From Paramecium octaurelia (taxonomy: Eukaryota > Ciliophora > Oligohymenophorea > Peniculida > Parameciidae), in assembly GCA_905182995.1 (NCBI GenBank), contig CAJJDP010000027.1, forward strand, positions 370,066 through 434,065: a DNA stretch of 64,000 nt. Direction: 5' to 3'. Under the pieces are notes generated by a model. It saw only the letters and a program-made list of their open reading frames with translations. It had not been told where the DNA came from and did no database searches. Made by a program: the position numbers and the translations under genes. This document shows positions 45,711 to 58,389 of this stretch, piece by piece; position 1 is the stretch's first letter; the number at the start of each line of letters is the position of its first letter.

Positions 45711-48700
45711 TCATAATTTGGGTATAATGGTATAATCTAACAAAGATCTAGCAATATCTATAGGGTTTGATATTGATTTAGAATAATTATTCTTTAAATA
45801 TTTTTTAACTTAAGCCTCAACTTCCAATAACTAAAGTATAGGAATATAATTACCTCTTGATCAGTAAATACAATACTTACTTGATCAGAATCATCCTTCT
45901 TGCTAATGTCGATACATCTCATGGTTTGATAAGTGTTGATAGCATTCTTAATGGTTTCGATCGAACAACTTTCATAATGTTCCATTATATGTTCTCCATA
46001 CATCTGTTCTGCGAATCCTTAAATTTAAGTAATCAATTCAGACAATTCAAACGTTGTATTTGTGTCACTTGCTCTTTTTAATTAATATAAATAGACAATC
46101 GTAGCCCAATAGCATTCCACCAAAGGCCAAATGAGGGAACATGTAAATTACGATGCCTATTCACCGAATTATTGATTAACTCTGATCTTTTCTTAGACCT
46201 TCTCTAGAACATTCTTTTCTATCATAGATTAAAGGAAATTTATCATCTATTCTTTGGATGTAATCCTGTTTCTTATAACATATTCTCTTTTTAATAATTT
46301 CAACAAGAAATCACTCTCTTCCCACAATCTCTCTGTGCTTACTCCTTCCTTATGGGATAACAAATGTCCAAATCCATTTAAAGCACAACAAACTATTCCC
46401 TCGCTGAAGAATATATGAGCTAATTGATTCCTATAATAACTTAACAATAAAATGCTCTTATATTCTTGTTTCGGTATCAAAGTCAATTCAAATACATTCT
46501 TCTTCTTCTTATCAACCAAATCCTATAGGAATCCAATTGAATTTCTCACAGCTACGTCACTTTAACCATTATTGGTAATTGAAGCCTTTGCTCCTCTTTT
46601 TGTGATTTATCTCAACACCCATTCAAATCTCTTTATTAATTAGTCTTCTGTAATTCCTCTTCTATTCATCAATAACAGAGTTGAAACTATCCCTGTAGGC
46701 ATTACAACCATTTCTTCAATTAATTAGTACGCTACTTCGTAACCCAAGGTCTCCACTCCCCTCTTACGATCTCTAATATTCTCAAAGGAATCTAAACCTT
46801 ATTGTTTTGACCATTCTTTAACTGATATCATTTTTCCAAATCCAACATGAATTCTACCAAAATTCGATGATAATATTTTAATTGCCTTAATAACTCTAAT
46901 TAGAGATTCTTTAACCTTCTCTTCCCCTAGTAATTCATAGGGATATGTGTCAGCCTCTAGAACTTTCTCATAATTTATTGTAATTGGTAATATTGTAGCA
47001 TCAGGTATCTTTTTATCAAAAACAGCATCACAAACTATGCTTAACAATCCAAACTTTGGATTTAAAGTTTTCCCTGTTCTAGATCTAGTACCCTCAATAA
47101 AGAATTCTAAATAACACTCTTCAATCAAGATTCTCTAAACATATTCGTAAAAGATGGCTTTATATAATATATTATCTTCCAATTATTTCCTCTTCAAAAA
47201 GAAAGCCCCAGAGGCCCTTAAGATAGTTGGAATCAAAGCCATGGACAAGAAGTCTTCTGCAGCTGCTATGTGCGGACATTTAATCTTATACGAGAAAAAC
47301 ACATAAGAACACTAGAATATACAAGGTTAATACCATGATGAAATCGATGTAAGATCTATGGGTGGGCATGAAAATTAAAGGGCCTCTTGTTTTCTAATCA
47401 TAATTTTGGAGTTCTAATAAAGCAGGCTCGTTTATTTAGACTTTCTCATATATCTATCTAAAAACCTTGGTGATGAACCATGCAAACATCCTTATGACTC
47501 CCATATTATAATTTGCAAACATCACTTCACATATATCAATACCTTATTTTTCTATGTTCTGATGCAGCTTCTCAAGATTAAGAGTAGTTTATTGATATTT
47601 TTTAGATTTTTCTTCAACTAATTATTTGATAACTGATTACACTCTTTGAGAATTTATCACCAAACTAATTTGTTCTTTTGTGGTTTTTGTTTTGAAGTCT
47701 TATCCATGACTAAGACACCATTCAATATCACTAAAGTAAGACTATTGATTTCTTTGACTGAGAACATCAGTGCTTTGCTCATTCAATTCCCTTGTTTAAT
47801 CTTTCAAGATGTATTTTTGAATTCCCCAATTAAACCTTTCTAAATATTACCTCCAATTCAATTTTTCAATGTCAATGTTAAAGTGCTGCTTATCAGATTC
47901 ACTTAAGAATTTGATTAACACATTACTATTGGAACTATCAAAAATCCATTCATTAATGACAAAAGGTTTGAAAGTATCATTAATTGATTCAGCTCTATCA
48001 ATAATCTTTTTTAATCTTTTAGCCTAAATCTTCATCTCCTTATTTCCAATCTTATTCGCAACCTAATAATAAATTAAAGCTGGAGCATTTTTAACTTTGG
48101 ACATTATCTTATAAATTTTTTCATTTTTATAGAATGTTAAATTGGGTTTTGAAAATTATTGAGAACTCGGAGATCGTGTCCAAAATAAGGCATTTACCTC
48201 TTTAGCTAACTGCCATGTCATTGGATTTTTTGCAGAAGAACAGCAATGATAAACACTTACTTCTTTCCTTCCATTTTAATATGCTCCAGCAGCCAAAATA
48301 AAATCTGCTACATAATCTACAGGCACTTAATCTCCAATCAAACATTCATCCCCATTTAAAGTTTTTATTAATCCTAAACCAACAAAGAAGAAAATGGCAC
48401 TGCTTGCCACCAAACTATCAATCCAACCAGGTGTGGGGTCCTTCCATGATGCACCTACTATTGATGGTCGAACAAAGGTAAGTGGAAAGTTAGGAGCTCT
48501 GTTTTAAACCAATAGTTTTTCAGCAATGCACTTTGTAAAAGTGTATGTGTTTGGAAAATCCCCTATAATATCTTTTACATTTTTCTCCAATATACTCACA
48601 GGAGTCTTCAACAATTAAGACACTAATTGTTCCAAGTTCTCCTAATTTACATCATATATTTTCTCTTCTATATAACCTGCCTTATCTGAATTCACATATG

Positions 48701-49217
48701 CTGTTGAAATATGAATGAAGTTTTCTAGATTTTTAATTTGCTATGCTAATGCTATAAATCTTTGAGGGCCTCTTACATTAATTTATATTGCATCATCCAA
48801 TCTTGCATTAAAATCCACGCTTGCAGCACAGTTAATTATAATCTAATTATTTTTGTTTGCTTACATTCACATTATCAATAATCACATTTTTATCATTCTC
48901 AGCCATTCCTAAACCCTCCTTTAGCATATCACCTTCAATCGGAATAATCTTCTCGTTTATGAATTTTTCAAAACCTCCCCCATAGATCTATCTCAATCGA
49001 TCAAAACACTAACTTATTAATAGACCCTTACTTGTGAATCCAAAATCTCTCGTTTAAACCTCTCCATCAAACTACTACCTTTCTTTTGCCTGATCAGAAC
49101 ATAAATATATCCAACATTCGATAAACAACGCAAAGTCTTTTCAAGCAATACCTTGCCCACAAATCCTTTATATATATCATTATAATGCTTACCTGTGCAT
49201 CCGGTTATAAACAGCAC
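45711..49217 (-). CDS. FARAT: Fused fatty acyl-CoA reductase and DHAP/glycerol-phosphate acyltransferase (FARAT-like)
   Basis: About 1,100 residues with two enzymes for starting ether-lipid synthesis. N-terminal half, reductase: TGCTGFVGKVLLEKTLRC after a 27-nt intron, IYVLIRQKKGSSLMER, NCAASVDFNARLDDA, TAYVNSDKAGYIEE, the YxxxK segment TYTFTKCIAEK, FVRPSIVGASWKDP, then a FAR_C-type region. C-terminal half, acyltransferase: GPLIFMPTHRSYIDF (block I, HxxxxD), GAFFLKRK (block II), FFIEGTRSRTGKTLNPKFG (block III) and ILPITINYEK (block IV). A bifunctional enzyme with this arrangement was described in Tetrahymena as FARAT. The protein ends IPKL, a possible weak peroxisomal signal. Further small introns are implied. 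Confidence 0.88.
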
Positions 49218-49845
49218 CTTTTTATTATAATATTCTTATAGCATTTAATAATTAATTTATGGAAAAAAATTAAAAATTACTCATTTTTTCTTAGAATTAA
49301 CTAATTGAGTAAAATATATTTATAATTCCAAAGGAGAGTAGATTTGATTCTGAAAAAGAGTAAATAAAATTATTTTGAATATAATAATCTAGTTATTTAT
49401 CAAATAAAATAAACGCATAAAAATAAAGCACTATTTTTATAATTTCATTCCATTATTATCCAGGTATCTTTAGAAATTAAATATTAGCTCCCAAATTATT
49501 AATGATTATCACATTCAAATATATGCAATAAGCTGAGATATATTTTGTGTTTTATTTACATATAAATATTTTTTAAAAATTCATGATTATTTTAATTATT
49601 TATCCAAAAGATTTCTCACTTTGAATTATCTGTCATATAATGGTAATTTCAGAATAAATATATATAAAATACTCTATGATTTTATAAGCTTTATTCTCAT
49701 TTCTTAAATTAATTCTGCTTGTCCTTACAATTCAAATTATCCCTTAACCATTTATTCTCACAATAGAAGTTCCTAGGTATTTGGTTGCATAACTTATTAT
49801 CGGTTTGAACATTTAAAAAATATATTTAATATTTTTTATATTTGA
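49218..49845. other. AT-rich intergenic stretch
   Basis: About 630 bases between the FARAT start and the glutamine synthetase stop. No coding frame, RNA gene or repeat is supported on either strand. Confidence 0.5.
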
Positions 49846-51067
49846 TCATTATAATGGTTGTGCTGATTTGTGTAGCTCTTGCTTCAATTTGTCTAAATAG
49901 GTTCCTCCAAGCAAAGTTATATCGACAATCACTGATCCTACTAAATATGGGTCAATATTAGCAGCAGGTCTTCGATCTTCAAAATATCTATAAATAATGA
50001 AAACACCAAGTATACCCTTTGCCCAATTCTTTGGTTATGATTGGAACTCTAACTGAACCACCTCTAGAACCGTCTCCCCAAGTGAATTTTCCATATTCAC
50101 TTGTCTCATGAGCACCTGTTAGTCTATCTATGTTATTAGATCCATAAAGAAATAACGATTATTCATGATATTTTTCAAGTTCTGGAATTAGTGTTTTCAG
50201 TATATATTCATAGCCTCCTTCACTTCTAGTCTTGGAATCAGAATAGTTGAAGTGAGCACCAGATCCACTCCAATTTCCTTTGATCGGTTTTGGATCATAA
50301 TTGATATCAATTCCGAATTCCTCACCAATTCTCTCTAGAATATATCTTGCTAACCACAAATGATCTCCGGCTTCGATGCCTTGAGCTATACCTATCTGAA
50401 ATTCAAATTAGGAGGGTGCAGCTTCAGCATTTATTCCAGCTATCTTCAAACCAGCATTCAAACAAGCTCTTTGATGTGCTTCGGCTAAAGCACGACCAAA
50501 ATTGTTTCTCTCTCCAATTGAGCAATAATATCTCCCTTAAGGATGTGGAAATCCACCATTGGGCCAACCAAGAGGCCAGGTATGGGTAGTACCTGTTCTC
50601 TTTAGTAGATAATACTCCTATTCAATTCCAAACCAAGGATTATACTCTTTTGCCTTTTCCATTATTTCCTACGCTAACCATCTATATAGAATTCGTATGG
50701 CTCTTACCTAAAATTATATCTTGCCGGAGTTTTTTTATCAGGAAGATAAGTTTCACATAATACTAGTAAATGTGGAGCACCTCGGAAAGGGTCCCGAACG
50801 AAAACCACAGGCTTCAGATAGATCTCTGACCACTTTGTGTTGGCTTATTCTGTTGATGAGCCATCATAAGTCCACCATTCAAGATCGGAAAGTTATTTGA
50901 TCTCATGATGAAAGACCTATACATTAAACCTTTATGTATACCTTGGTTTTTGATCTTAAGCTTAGCCCAGTTCCGTCAATCCAAATGTACTCAGCCAAAG
51001 TAACCTTGACATTTGAATTAAACTCATAATGATTGAAATTTCTGAGGTTCTCCAACTATTCAGTCAT
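49846..51067 (-). CDS. GLN1: Glutamine synthetase, type II (eukaryotic)
   Basis: Makes glutamine from glutamate, ammonia and ATP; normally a cytosolic decamer. Motifs in order: VTLAEYIWIDGTGLSLRSK, DLEWWTYDGSSTEQA, a 26-nt intron, NPWFGIEQEYYLL, GRYYCSIGERNNFGRALAEA, AGINAEAAPSQFEFQIG, KGNWSGSGAHFNYS, LTGAHETSEYGKFTWG and RGGSVRVPI. A 28-nt intron then leads to YFEDRRPAANIDPYLV. ATP and metal ligands in EQE, HFN and the final RRPAAN are all kept. Small departures from the usual NWNGAGxH (here NWSGSGAH) are conservative. About 380 residues. High confidence. Confidence 0.93.
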
Positions 51068-51523
51068 ATATTATATAGAAACTATGTTTTCATAGAGTTT
51101 CTGAAAACGATATAAACAATTAATAGTAGGTCACAATCAGAATACTTGATACTATTTATTATAATAATAAATAAATCATCAATATTAAATGTTATAAAAA
51201 ACAATTTAACTTTAACAATGAAAGTTAATTTTTCAAAGAATAAACCCGTTTCTTGAATAGTGTTGAAATTAAAACAATATATTAACTCATTATAAAAATA
51301 TATTCTATTTTTTAGTTAAAATAAAAAGAAGATTTCTTACTCGAAACCACCTGACTCAAAATAAATTGACCATAAATTATAGAATTTAATTAGCTGTAAA
51401 TTTTAGGATAGGAGAGATCATTATTTATTTCTTGAAATACCCTTTACATTAATTGGATTGGTTAAGATATTTAATAATAATAAACAATAAGCATCTAAAT
51501 AAACTACACTTAATCATTCAATT
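51068..51523. other. Intergenic stretch
   Basis: About 455 AT-rich bases between glutamine synthetase and the first MFS gene. I see no gene. Confidence 0.5.
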
Positions 51524-52964
51524 CGAGTATTTATGCTTTATTCCTCTTATTCTGCAACGACTTCGTATTCTGGTAATTTAATTGCAGGTGACATCAATTT
51601 GTTGCCATGATAGATATCATAAAAATAGATATTAACATTGCTTATATTAGCTAGGATTGTGACAAATCCAAGGAAATATATCATATATTAATAGCTTTCA
51701 ACAGATTCAACAAACAGAATTCTACCCACAATAATTGGAAATGCAGTCAGACCAGCATTCTAAATGGAACCAATAATTCCAAATCCAGTTCCTTATGAAT
51801 TGGCATTCACACACAATGGTATACATGGCCAAATCACAGGTGCATACAAAGCAAAAAAGATTCCATTTATCAATTAAGCCAAAAGAACTAAACTAAAACA
51901 TTGATCTTCAATTGAACAATCTACATTCTTAGAAAATATTATTGTGGACAATAATAATAAACTACCAGAAATTATTAAAAATATTGGTCTTTTCCCTATT
52001 TTATCTATAAAAAACCCTATAATTGGTGTTACTGATGCACTAATAAAGTATGGTAAAGTGTAAAGAAAAGTTTATTAAGTTAGAGTTAGATTATATCTAT
52101 AAATTAGAAATAATTTTACCTGATTTGGAACATCCGGATTGCATTCGACTATAAGATAAGAAATGCACTATAACTGCATACGCAACTGATAGACAATAAG
52201 TAGAAATCGAATTTAAAATCCTTGACATCACTACAATTCACTGGTGGCTGTTATTCTAATTCAGATAATTCTTGTTAACTCATCTACTCTTTATCTCTCG
52301 TATCACTTCTTTTATCTAATATGCATTGAATGAAACTAGTAAGCATTGTAATCAAAATGAAAACAAAACAAAAAACCATACAAGCAGTAAAGCTATTTCC
52401 ATACTCAATATAAACCTTTGGTAACCAATTAGCACCAATAACTGAGCCAACTCTAATGAATGTAATTTATACACTAATTATCTATCTATTATTTATACCC
52501 AAAAGCTAATGACATTTCTTATCCTAAAAACCATTTTGTAAGCACAGCACTTTATGCTACTGTTAAGCAAACTTCTCCGCCTAGCCCCAAAAATAGCATT
52601 CCTAATTTTATTAAACTAAAATCTTTTTCTTAAGCCCCTTAAACACACAATCCTTGACATAAAAATAATAATAACCTTATCCAATTACCAAAAACGAACA
52701 AAAAATTATCAAAGCACTTCTAACTCCTATTTTATCAATTATTATTCCACCAAAAAAGGGTAAAACTATATTAGGCATCGAATAAATAGAGAATAGGTAA
52801 TTGATATCCTTTTGACTAACATTAAAAGTAGATTAGATTTAACTTGCTAATACAGAAGGGAAATCGATGCAAATGCAACATCCAACTTAAAATAAGCAAG
52901 TCAAGCCCAGAAATAACCATCTAACATTGGTGCGATGCCATGAAATTTATTTCTGTTTTTTCAT
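51524..52964 (-). CDS. MFSD1-like major facilitator transporter, copy 1
   Basis: About 455 residues, 12 expected membrane spans. It starts MKKQKQISWHRTNVRWLF, with the first helix LGLTCLFQVGCCICIDFP. The second block NYLFSIYSMPNIVLPFFGG is followed by IIIDKIGVRSALI, the MFS motif A region, and closely resembles MFSD1. Late helices include GFGSIQNAGLTAFPIIVG. The tail NKLMSPAIKLPEYEVVAEQ is shared with the next gene. MFSD1 exports dipeptides from lysosomes with its partner GLMP; substrate here is inferred only from family. At least three introns are present. It is a tandem paralogue of 53441-54873. Confidence 0.8.
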
Positions 52965-53440
52965 TGAAATTTATATTCTTATTATATTATCTTACTTTTC
53001 AACTACTATTTTGGCAAATCAATTTTTTAGTACTGCAATTACAAATCGAAATTAAAATGAATAGCTTGTGGAAAAGATATTTATTAACAAATTCAACTTC
53101 AAAAATAAATTATTTTCTTTTTTCTATTTAAATATATATATCTGTATTTACAATATATTAAGTAAAATTATTGAGGAAGCAAAAAAGATAAACTCTGATT
53201 ATCTCATGTTGACAAATAGCTATTGCTATAAAATTAATGGATGTTCTATTATGATCATAAACTTATTTAAGAAAAATTTATCGAGAGCATAATTAGATTT
53301 TGATAAGAGTGAAGTGATAATAATTTGTTAAAGGTTATTTTAATCTTTTAAGAATATATTTTTATTCTATCTCTTCAATAAGCTACCATAATTTTAAGGA
53401 AATTATTGATTAGATTGATTATAATTTATATACTATATTT
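52965..53440. other. Intergenic stretch between tandem transporters
   Basis: About 475 bases. Two plus-strand frames here (52940-53292) are AT-driven and not protein-like. They are best seen as chance, and the spacer holds promoter and 3' ends only. Confidence 0.5.
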
Positions 53441-54873
53441 TCAATTTTATTCATCTTCTTGTTCAAGAATAATTTCATAGTCTGGTTATTTAGTGGTAGG
53501 TGACATTAATTTATTACCATTATATCTATCATAAAAATAAATATTTATATTGCTGATATTAGCTATAAGGGCGATAAACCCAAGAAAGAATATCATATGT
53601 TAATAGCTAATAGCATTTTCCTCAATCAAAAGTTTACCTACAATAATTGGAAATACAGTAAGACCAAAATTTTACATAGAACAAACTACTCCAAATCCAG
53701 TTCCTTGAGTATTTGTGCTGACACAAATTGGAATACAAGGCCAAATTAAAGGTGCAAACAAAGCAAAAAATAACCCATTTAAAATTTATCCTATTAGTGC
53801 ATAACTCAAACATTCATTCTATACTGAGCAATCATTATTTAATGAATAAACTAGCATTGATGATGTTGTCAAAACTCCGGAAAGCATTAAAAAATATGGT
53901 CTTTTTCCTACTTTGTCTACAATGTGACCCATAATTGGTGTTAAAATAATGCAAATAATGTAGGGTAGACTATAAAGTAATGTTTAAAAAAAGAATGTTA
54001 AATTATATCTAAGAATAACATTACTATTAACCTTATTTAAAACATGCGTAGGGCGTTTAACTATAATATTAAAAAGATGCAATATCCGCACGTACAACTT
54101 ATGGAAATTAAATAGAAACCATAATTAAACTCTTTTAAATCTTTGCAACTCACTGGTTTTTATTACTCTAATACTAATTGTGCTTATGATTAATAATGAT
54201 TTAAATCTCTTCTGTCACTTACATAGTCAATTATTATTTCTATGATACATGATACTGTAATAATCAAAACAATAGCCAAGCAATAGATCATGCAAGCTCC
54301 AAAGCTATTACCATAACTGACATATATTTGAGGAAGCTAATTAACAGCAATAATTGATCCGACTCTGATAAAAGTCAGTTAAATTCTAAGATAATTTATT
54401 ATAATACCCGAAGGCTAACGATATTTCTTTTCCAAAAAACCATTTGGTTAGCAGAGTGCCTTAAGTAACTAGTAAACTAACCTCTGCTCCTAAACCAAGA
54501 AAAAACATGCCAAATTTGAGCAAGTTAAAATCTGTAGTCTATGCACTGTATACACATGAACCTAAATTCAACAAAAATGCATACCTTATCCAATAATCAA
54601 AAACAAACAAAATATAAGTAATGCGCTTCTAATACCAATTTTATCAATAATAATCCCTCCAAAGAAAGGAAGAATAATGTTGGGCATAGAATATATTGCA
54701 TAAAGATAATTAATGTCTTGTTGATGAACACTGTAATAATTCTAGATTTCTGTAGCTAAAACAAAAGGAAAATCTATGCATAAAGAGCAGCCAGCCTAAA
54801 ATAAACAGGTTAATGCCAACAATAACCATCTGATCTTTGTATTATGCCACGAAGTGTATAATTCTTATTTCAT
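53441..54873 (-). CDS. MFSD1-like major facilitator transporter, copy 2
   Basis: About 455 residues, the tandem paralogue of the gene at 51524. It starts MKQELYTSWHNTKIRWLLL, then ALTCLFQAGCSLCIDFPF, NYLYAIYSMPNIILPFFGG and IIIDKIGIRSALLI. The tail NKLMSPTTKQPDYEIILEQ matches copy 1 with substitutions, so this is a true diverged duplicate, not an assembly repeat. Same strand and same order of motifs; no N lies between them. Function as for copy 1. Confidence 0.8.
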
Positions 54874-55439
54874 TCAATTAAAAATTGAAAAATAGTTTAA
54901 GAAGAGAAAAACCAACAATTTATTAATTAATGTTTTTACTATTTTTTATTTAATGGTGTAAGTTGCATAATCATTTCAAGAGGGTTTTATAATTAAATAA
55001 GAAGTATTTGATAAAATTAAACATAAAATTTCAGCGAAAAAAAAGGTAGAAAAGTTTAAGGGAATTAATTAAAATGACTCTGTAATTGAATTATAGGAAT
55101 CAATAATTAACCTAAATTTCATAAAATGATTCCATTTGATTATGTACAAATTAGTTGATTTATTCTTTATGATAATTTGCCAGAAAGTATGTCAAGACCA
55201 ATTAGTTCAAATAGAATATTAAATTTAACAATAATAACTACTCAAGTCTTACAACACTATTACATTGCCATTGGTAGTTTTTTTGGATTAAAGTGAAAAA
55301 TAAATACTTTGGAAACTATATTAAAATTTTGAAAAACAACACATTTATTAGTTGAAATTATAAAAAAACTTCATTACATGATTTACTTTGTTCATTTGTA
55401 AATTATTTAAATTTCTAAATCATTTAATCATGCTCATGA

Positions 55440-56123
55440 ATTGACTCTCTGTTATGAAATAGCTTTACACAATGTTATTTCCAAATTCTCTGTTTTTCAT
55501 TAAAATAGATACTTATTTAGCTACTTCCCATTAATTAACTCAATGATTACATTTCCTTCATTTTTTTTGTCTACCCATACAATTTCGACTTCTCTATACT
55601 CTTTTCATGCATCTATTAAAGGTTAATTATAAAATGAATTACTTTCTACTTCTTTTTTTAATTCAGATATAGCATACTGATTTGATATCTCAAGATCAGT
55701 CTCCATATTTGTTAAGACAATATCTTTTTAGTATAGGGACAAGCTGGAAGATTGCGTTTAAGGGGCATATCCAACCAGAAATACAACCTAAGGTTGGATT
55801 GGACGATTAGATATTATTCAAAATTCTTTTTAAAATACGTCCTAATCATGTCATCAGAAGATGCAAGCTAATCTAAAGATCCAATTACTAATAAATATCA
55901 TCCATAATTTTTTTCATGAATGTTTTCTCAAGAGTGGATTGTAAGCAAGATCATTATTGTTTTTTTCATCCTTCTTTTTCTTCCTCTTCTCAACCCTTTT
56001 AACGCTCTCTCATTCTTTATCTGAGTCTCTTTCTCTCTCTATTTCTGTATTGCTATTCTTGTGATGATTATCCTTATTTTCATTCTGTCCACGATCGTTA
56101 ACTTTGATTGCTTTTTTGTTCAT
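55440..56123 (-). pseudogene. Decayed RRM-protein gene (possibly U2AF-like)
   Basis: Protein-like fragments lie in three frames. The first starts MNKKAIKVNDRGQNENKDN and has RERDSDKE, an in-frame TGA, then ESVKRVEKRKKKKDEKN and NPLLRKHS before another TGA. A second frame gives an RRM beginning (YLLVIGSLDQLASSDDMIRT, then YFKKNFEQ). A third gives KDIVLTNMETDLEISNQYA and, beyond another TGA, KEYREVEIVWVDKKNEG. No GT...AG intron removes these stops. A basic head before RRMs fits U2AF65-type splicing factors, but that is a guess. Decay of a real gene is the best reading; sequencing errors are the alternative. Confidence 0.42.
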
Positions 56124-56692
56124 GCTTCCTCCTTTATTGAGTTTTCCCCGATTGCATTTTTAGTAAGAAATACTCAAAATCCAAATCCATATTTGTCATT
56201 AACTTTATAAATCTACATAATTTATCTAACCAAAGACATCGAAGCCAAATTAGATAAAATCATTAACCACCAGATTTAACAAACAACATCTTAATGATCG
56301 AAATTAAGATAATTATGAATACTAGAACTATGCTTAATCATGTAATCTAATTACACGAAATTTTAGTATTTAATTTATTTTGATCAAAATTAGAAACAAT
56401 ATTTTCAAATAATTTTGTAATAATCTAATTTTTAAATTTAATTTATTCGCCAGTAATTTCCATTCTGCATCCGAAGAACTAAGACTTAGATATAACTTTC
56501 AAATTTAGCAACTTTATTAGAATAATCAGTAAAATTATAATAATTATGTAAAGTTCTGTATGATAATGTTGTAATTATTTTTTACAGAAATATGTAACTC
56601 CTAATTTTATATCGTAAGGTTCAATAGGGTTTTATAAAATACTGTTTATTTCTCATCTTATCTTATGTAAAGTTAATTATGTTGTTTTTAAT
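56124..56692. other. Intergenic stretch
   Basis: About 570 very AT-rich bases with no supported gene on either strand. Confidence 0.45.
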
Positions 56693-57100
56693 ATGTTGAT
56701 TGTCAATATCATGGATGGATTATCAAACAAAAACAAAAGAATACTTTTAAACAAGCATTATTCAGTTATGTAAACAATTTTCTTAATATCAGGCTTTTTT
56801 GGATATGATTATACTTAAGGGTTTATGGATGGAATCAAGTATTAATTGATTATAGGTCATAGTATTTTTCATTACTTACAAATTAATTCCTACTCTTTTG
56901 AATAATAATAGCCATTATAAAAGACTGAGAGTTTTAGTTTTTATATTTTATTAATTTACAGATCTAAGCCACTTTTTGATTCAGATTTACTATTGATAAT
57001 GATAAAAGTCTTTTAGTAGGTGATATTTTAAATTAGATATTTTGATCAACAAATAACATTTTCAGAATCTAATGCAAAGGTTTTTAGTGTGATTTTGTGA
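56693..57100 (+). pseudogene. Open frame with faint TBC (Rab-GAP) resemblance
   Basis: A 135-codon frame, MLIVNIMDGLSNKNK to TGA 57098-57100. The segment FGYDYTQGFMDGI recalls the GYxQGMN motif of TBC domains, and SFSFYILLIYRSKPLFDSD recalls the following helices. The rest of a TBC domain, including its catalytic Arg finger, is not visible. It could be a remnant or chance; frames of this length are not rare with TGA as the only stop. Confidence 0.25.
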
Positions 57101-57247
57101 ATTAAATTTTTGTGGAAACTTTAAAATTTCAGTATTTAGTGAAATATAATCAGCTGAATTATTGAAATAAATATGAAATGAAAACCTTCCAATTTCCTAA
57201 TTTTGAGATTATAATTTATTAAATAATATGATAAGGAGTGTAATAAA

Positions 57248-58248
57248 ATGCATTTTTTAAAGTACTATGGTAATGTTAAATAATAGTAAGATAACCCAAA
57301 GTTTTATATATGATCAATCCTGACCCAATATTTTATGCAGAAATGGATGATCTTATAATTAACTAATTAACTTAGCAAAATGCTTAAGTTTAAAGAGTAA
57401 ATCTATAGGACATAAGTTTCACAGTCGGAAATGTAAAATCATGTTATTTTCAAAGGAATTTAAATTTTATATAAATAACGAGCTAATAGATTTTGATGCA
57501 TTCTTAGCGTATGGATACATGAATCCTAAGCATTTTCTTGATTATTTGTATATTAACTAGGCAGTTCATGCATCAGGTAGAATAACTTTGCATAAACCTG
57601 AGACAGAACACATACTCTACAATAAATTACTTTAATATATCAACTTTTCAAAGTACAACATACCTTTTCCAAAAATTGGAGCGGCATTTTCAATAAATTC
57701 ATTTAAATCAGTTATATAATAATTTGATGAAGAAGCAATCATGAAAGATGTTCATGGATATTCAGGAATAGGAGTGCACCTAACTCATTGTAGAAACAAT
57801 AGTGTAGAAATGTATTCACGTGCTTTGTGGAAATAAGAACAACAAATATCTTAAGTGTATGTTGACGATTGTCCTGGAAAATCGGTGAGAGTCCTCGTAA
57901 TAGGAGGGAAAGCAGCATCAGTTGCTGAATTTAAGTTTAGTAAAGTAAAATATGATTTGGATTTTAAAATAGAATTTTAGGTCAGTTGGTTTAAGTGAAG
58001 AGGCTTCAGTAGAGTCACTAATGAATTCAGAGAGGAAGGATATATATTTTGATCTGGCTGAAAAAGCATGTCTAGCTATTGATGACAATTTAACAGTTGG
58101 TGGAGTGGATATATTGGATTCTAAGAGATTTGGGTTATAGGTTTTGGAAGTAAACAGTTGCCCTGAGATTTGTGATTCTATAGATGCTACTAATCTACCT
58201 TTACTCGAGTATTTTGGATAGGCTTTCCTTAAAAAAATAAAAATTTGA
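57248..58248 (+). CDS. RimK-like ATP-grasp ligase
   Basis: ATP-grasp enzyme of the RimK family, which joins glutamate or other amino acids to peptides or small molecules. Visible parts: KVLYMINPDPIFYAEMDDL, a 23-nt intron, AFLAYGYMNPKHFLDYLY, KYNIPFPKIGAAFSINSF, the nucleotide loop MKDVHGYSGIGVHL, GKSVRVLVIGGKAASVAEF, a 28-nt intron, AIDDNLTVGGVDILD, and QVLEVNSCPEICDSID, the metal-binding E-x-N segment. About 300 residues. The start is uncertain: ATG 57248 needs a 17-nt intron, ATG 57310 is an alternative. Substrate is not predictable. Confidence 0.72.
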
Positions 58249-58389
58249 TTTTGTTTTGGGCATTTTATAATTAACATAGCATATTAGAATAATTCATTTA
58301 AACTATTTCTGAATATTTTGAATATGCGAAATATCAAAAACAAATTTTTTTTAATTATTGAAATAATATTTTTTATTTATTTTCAATAT

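Noticed and set aside
52940-53292. Overlapping plus-strand frames between the MFS genes
   Set aside because: Composition is AT-driven, there is no domain, and they overlap the divergent start of the minus-strand transporter.
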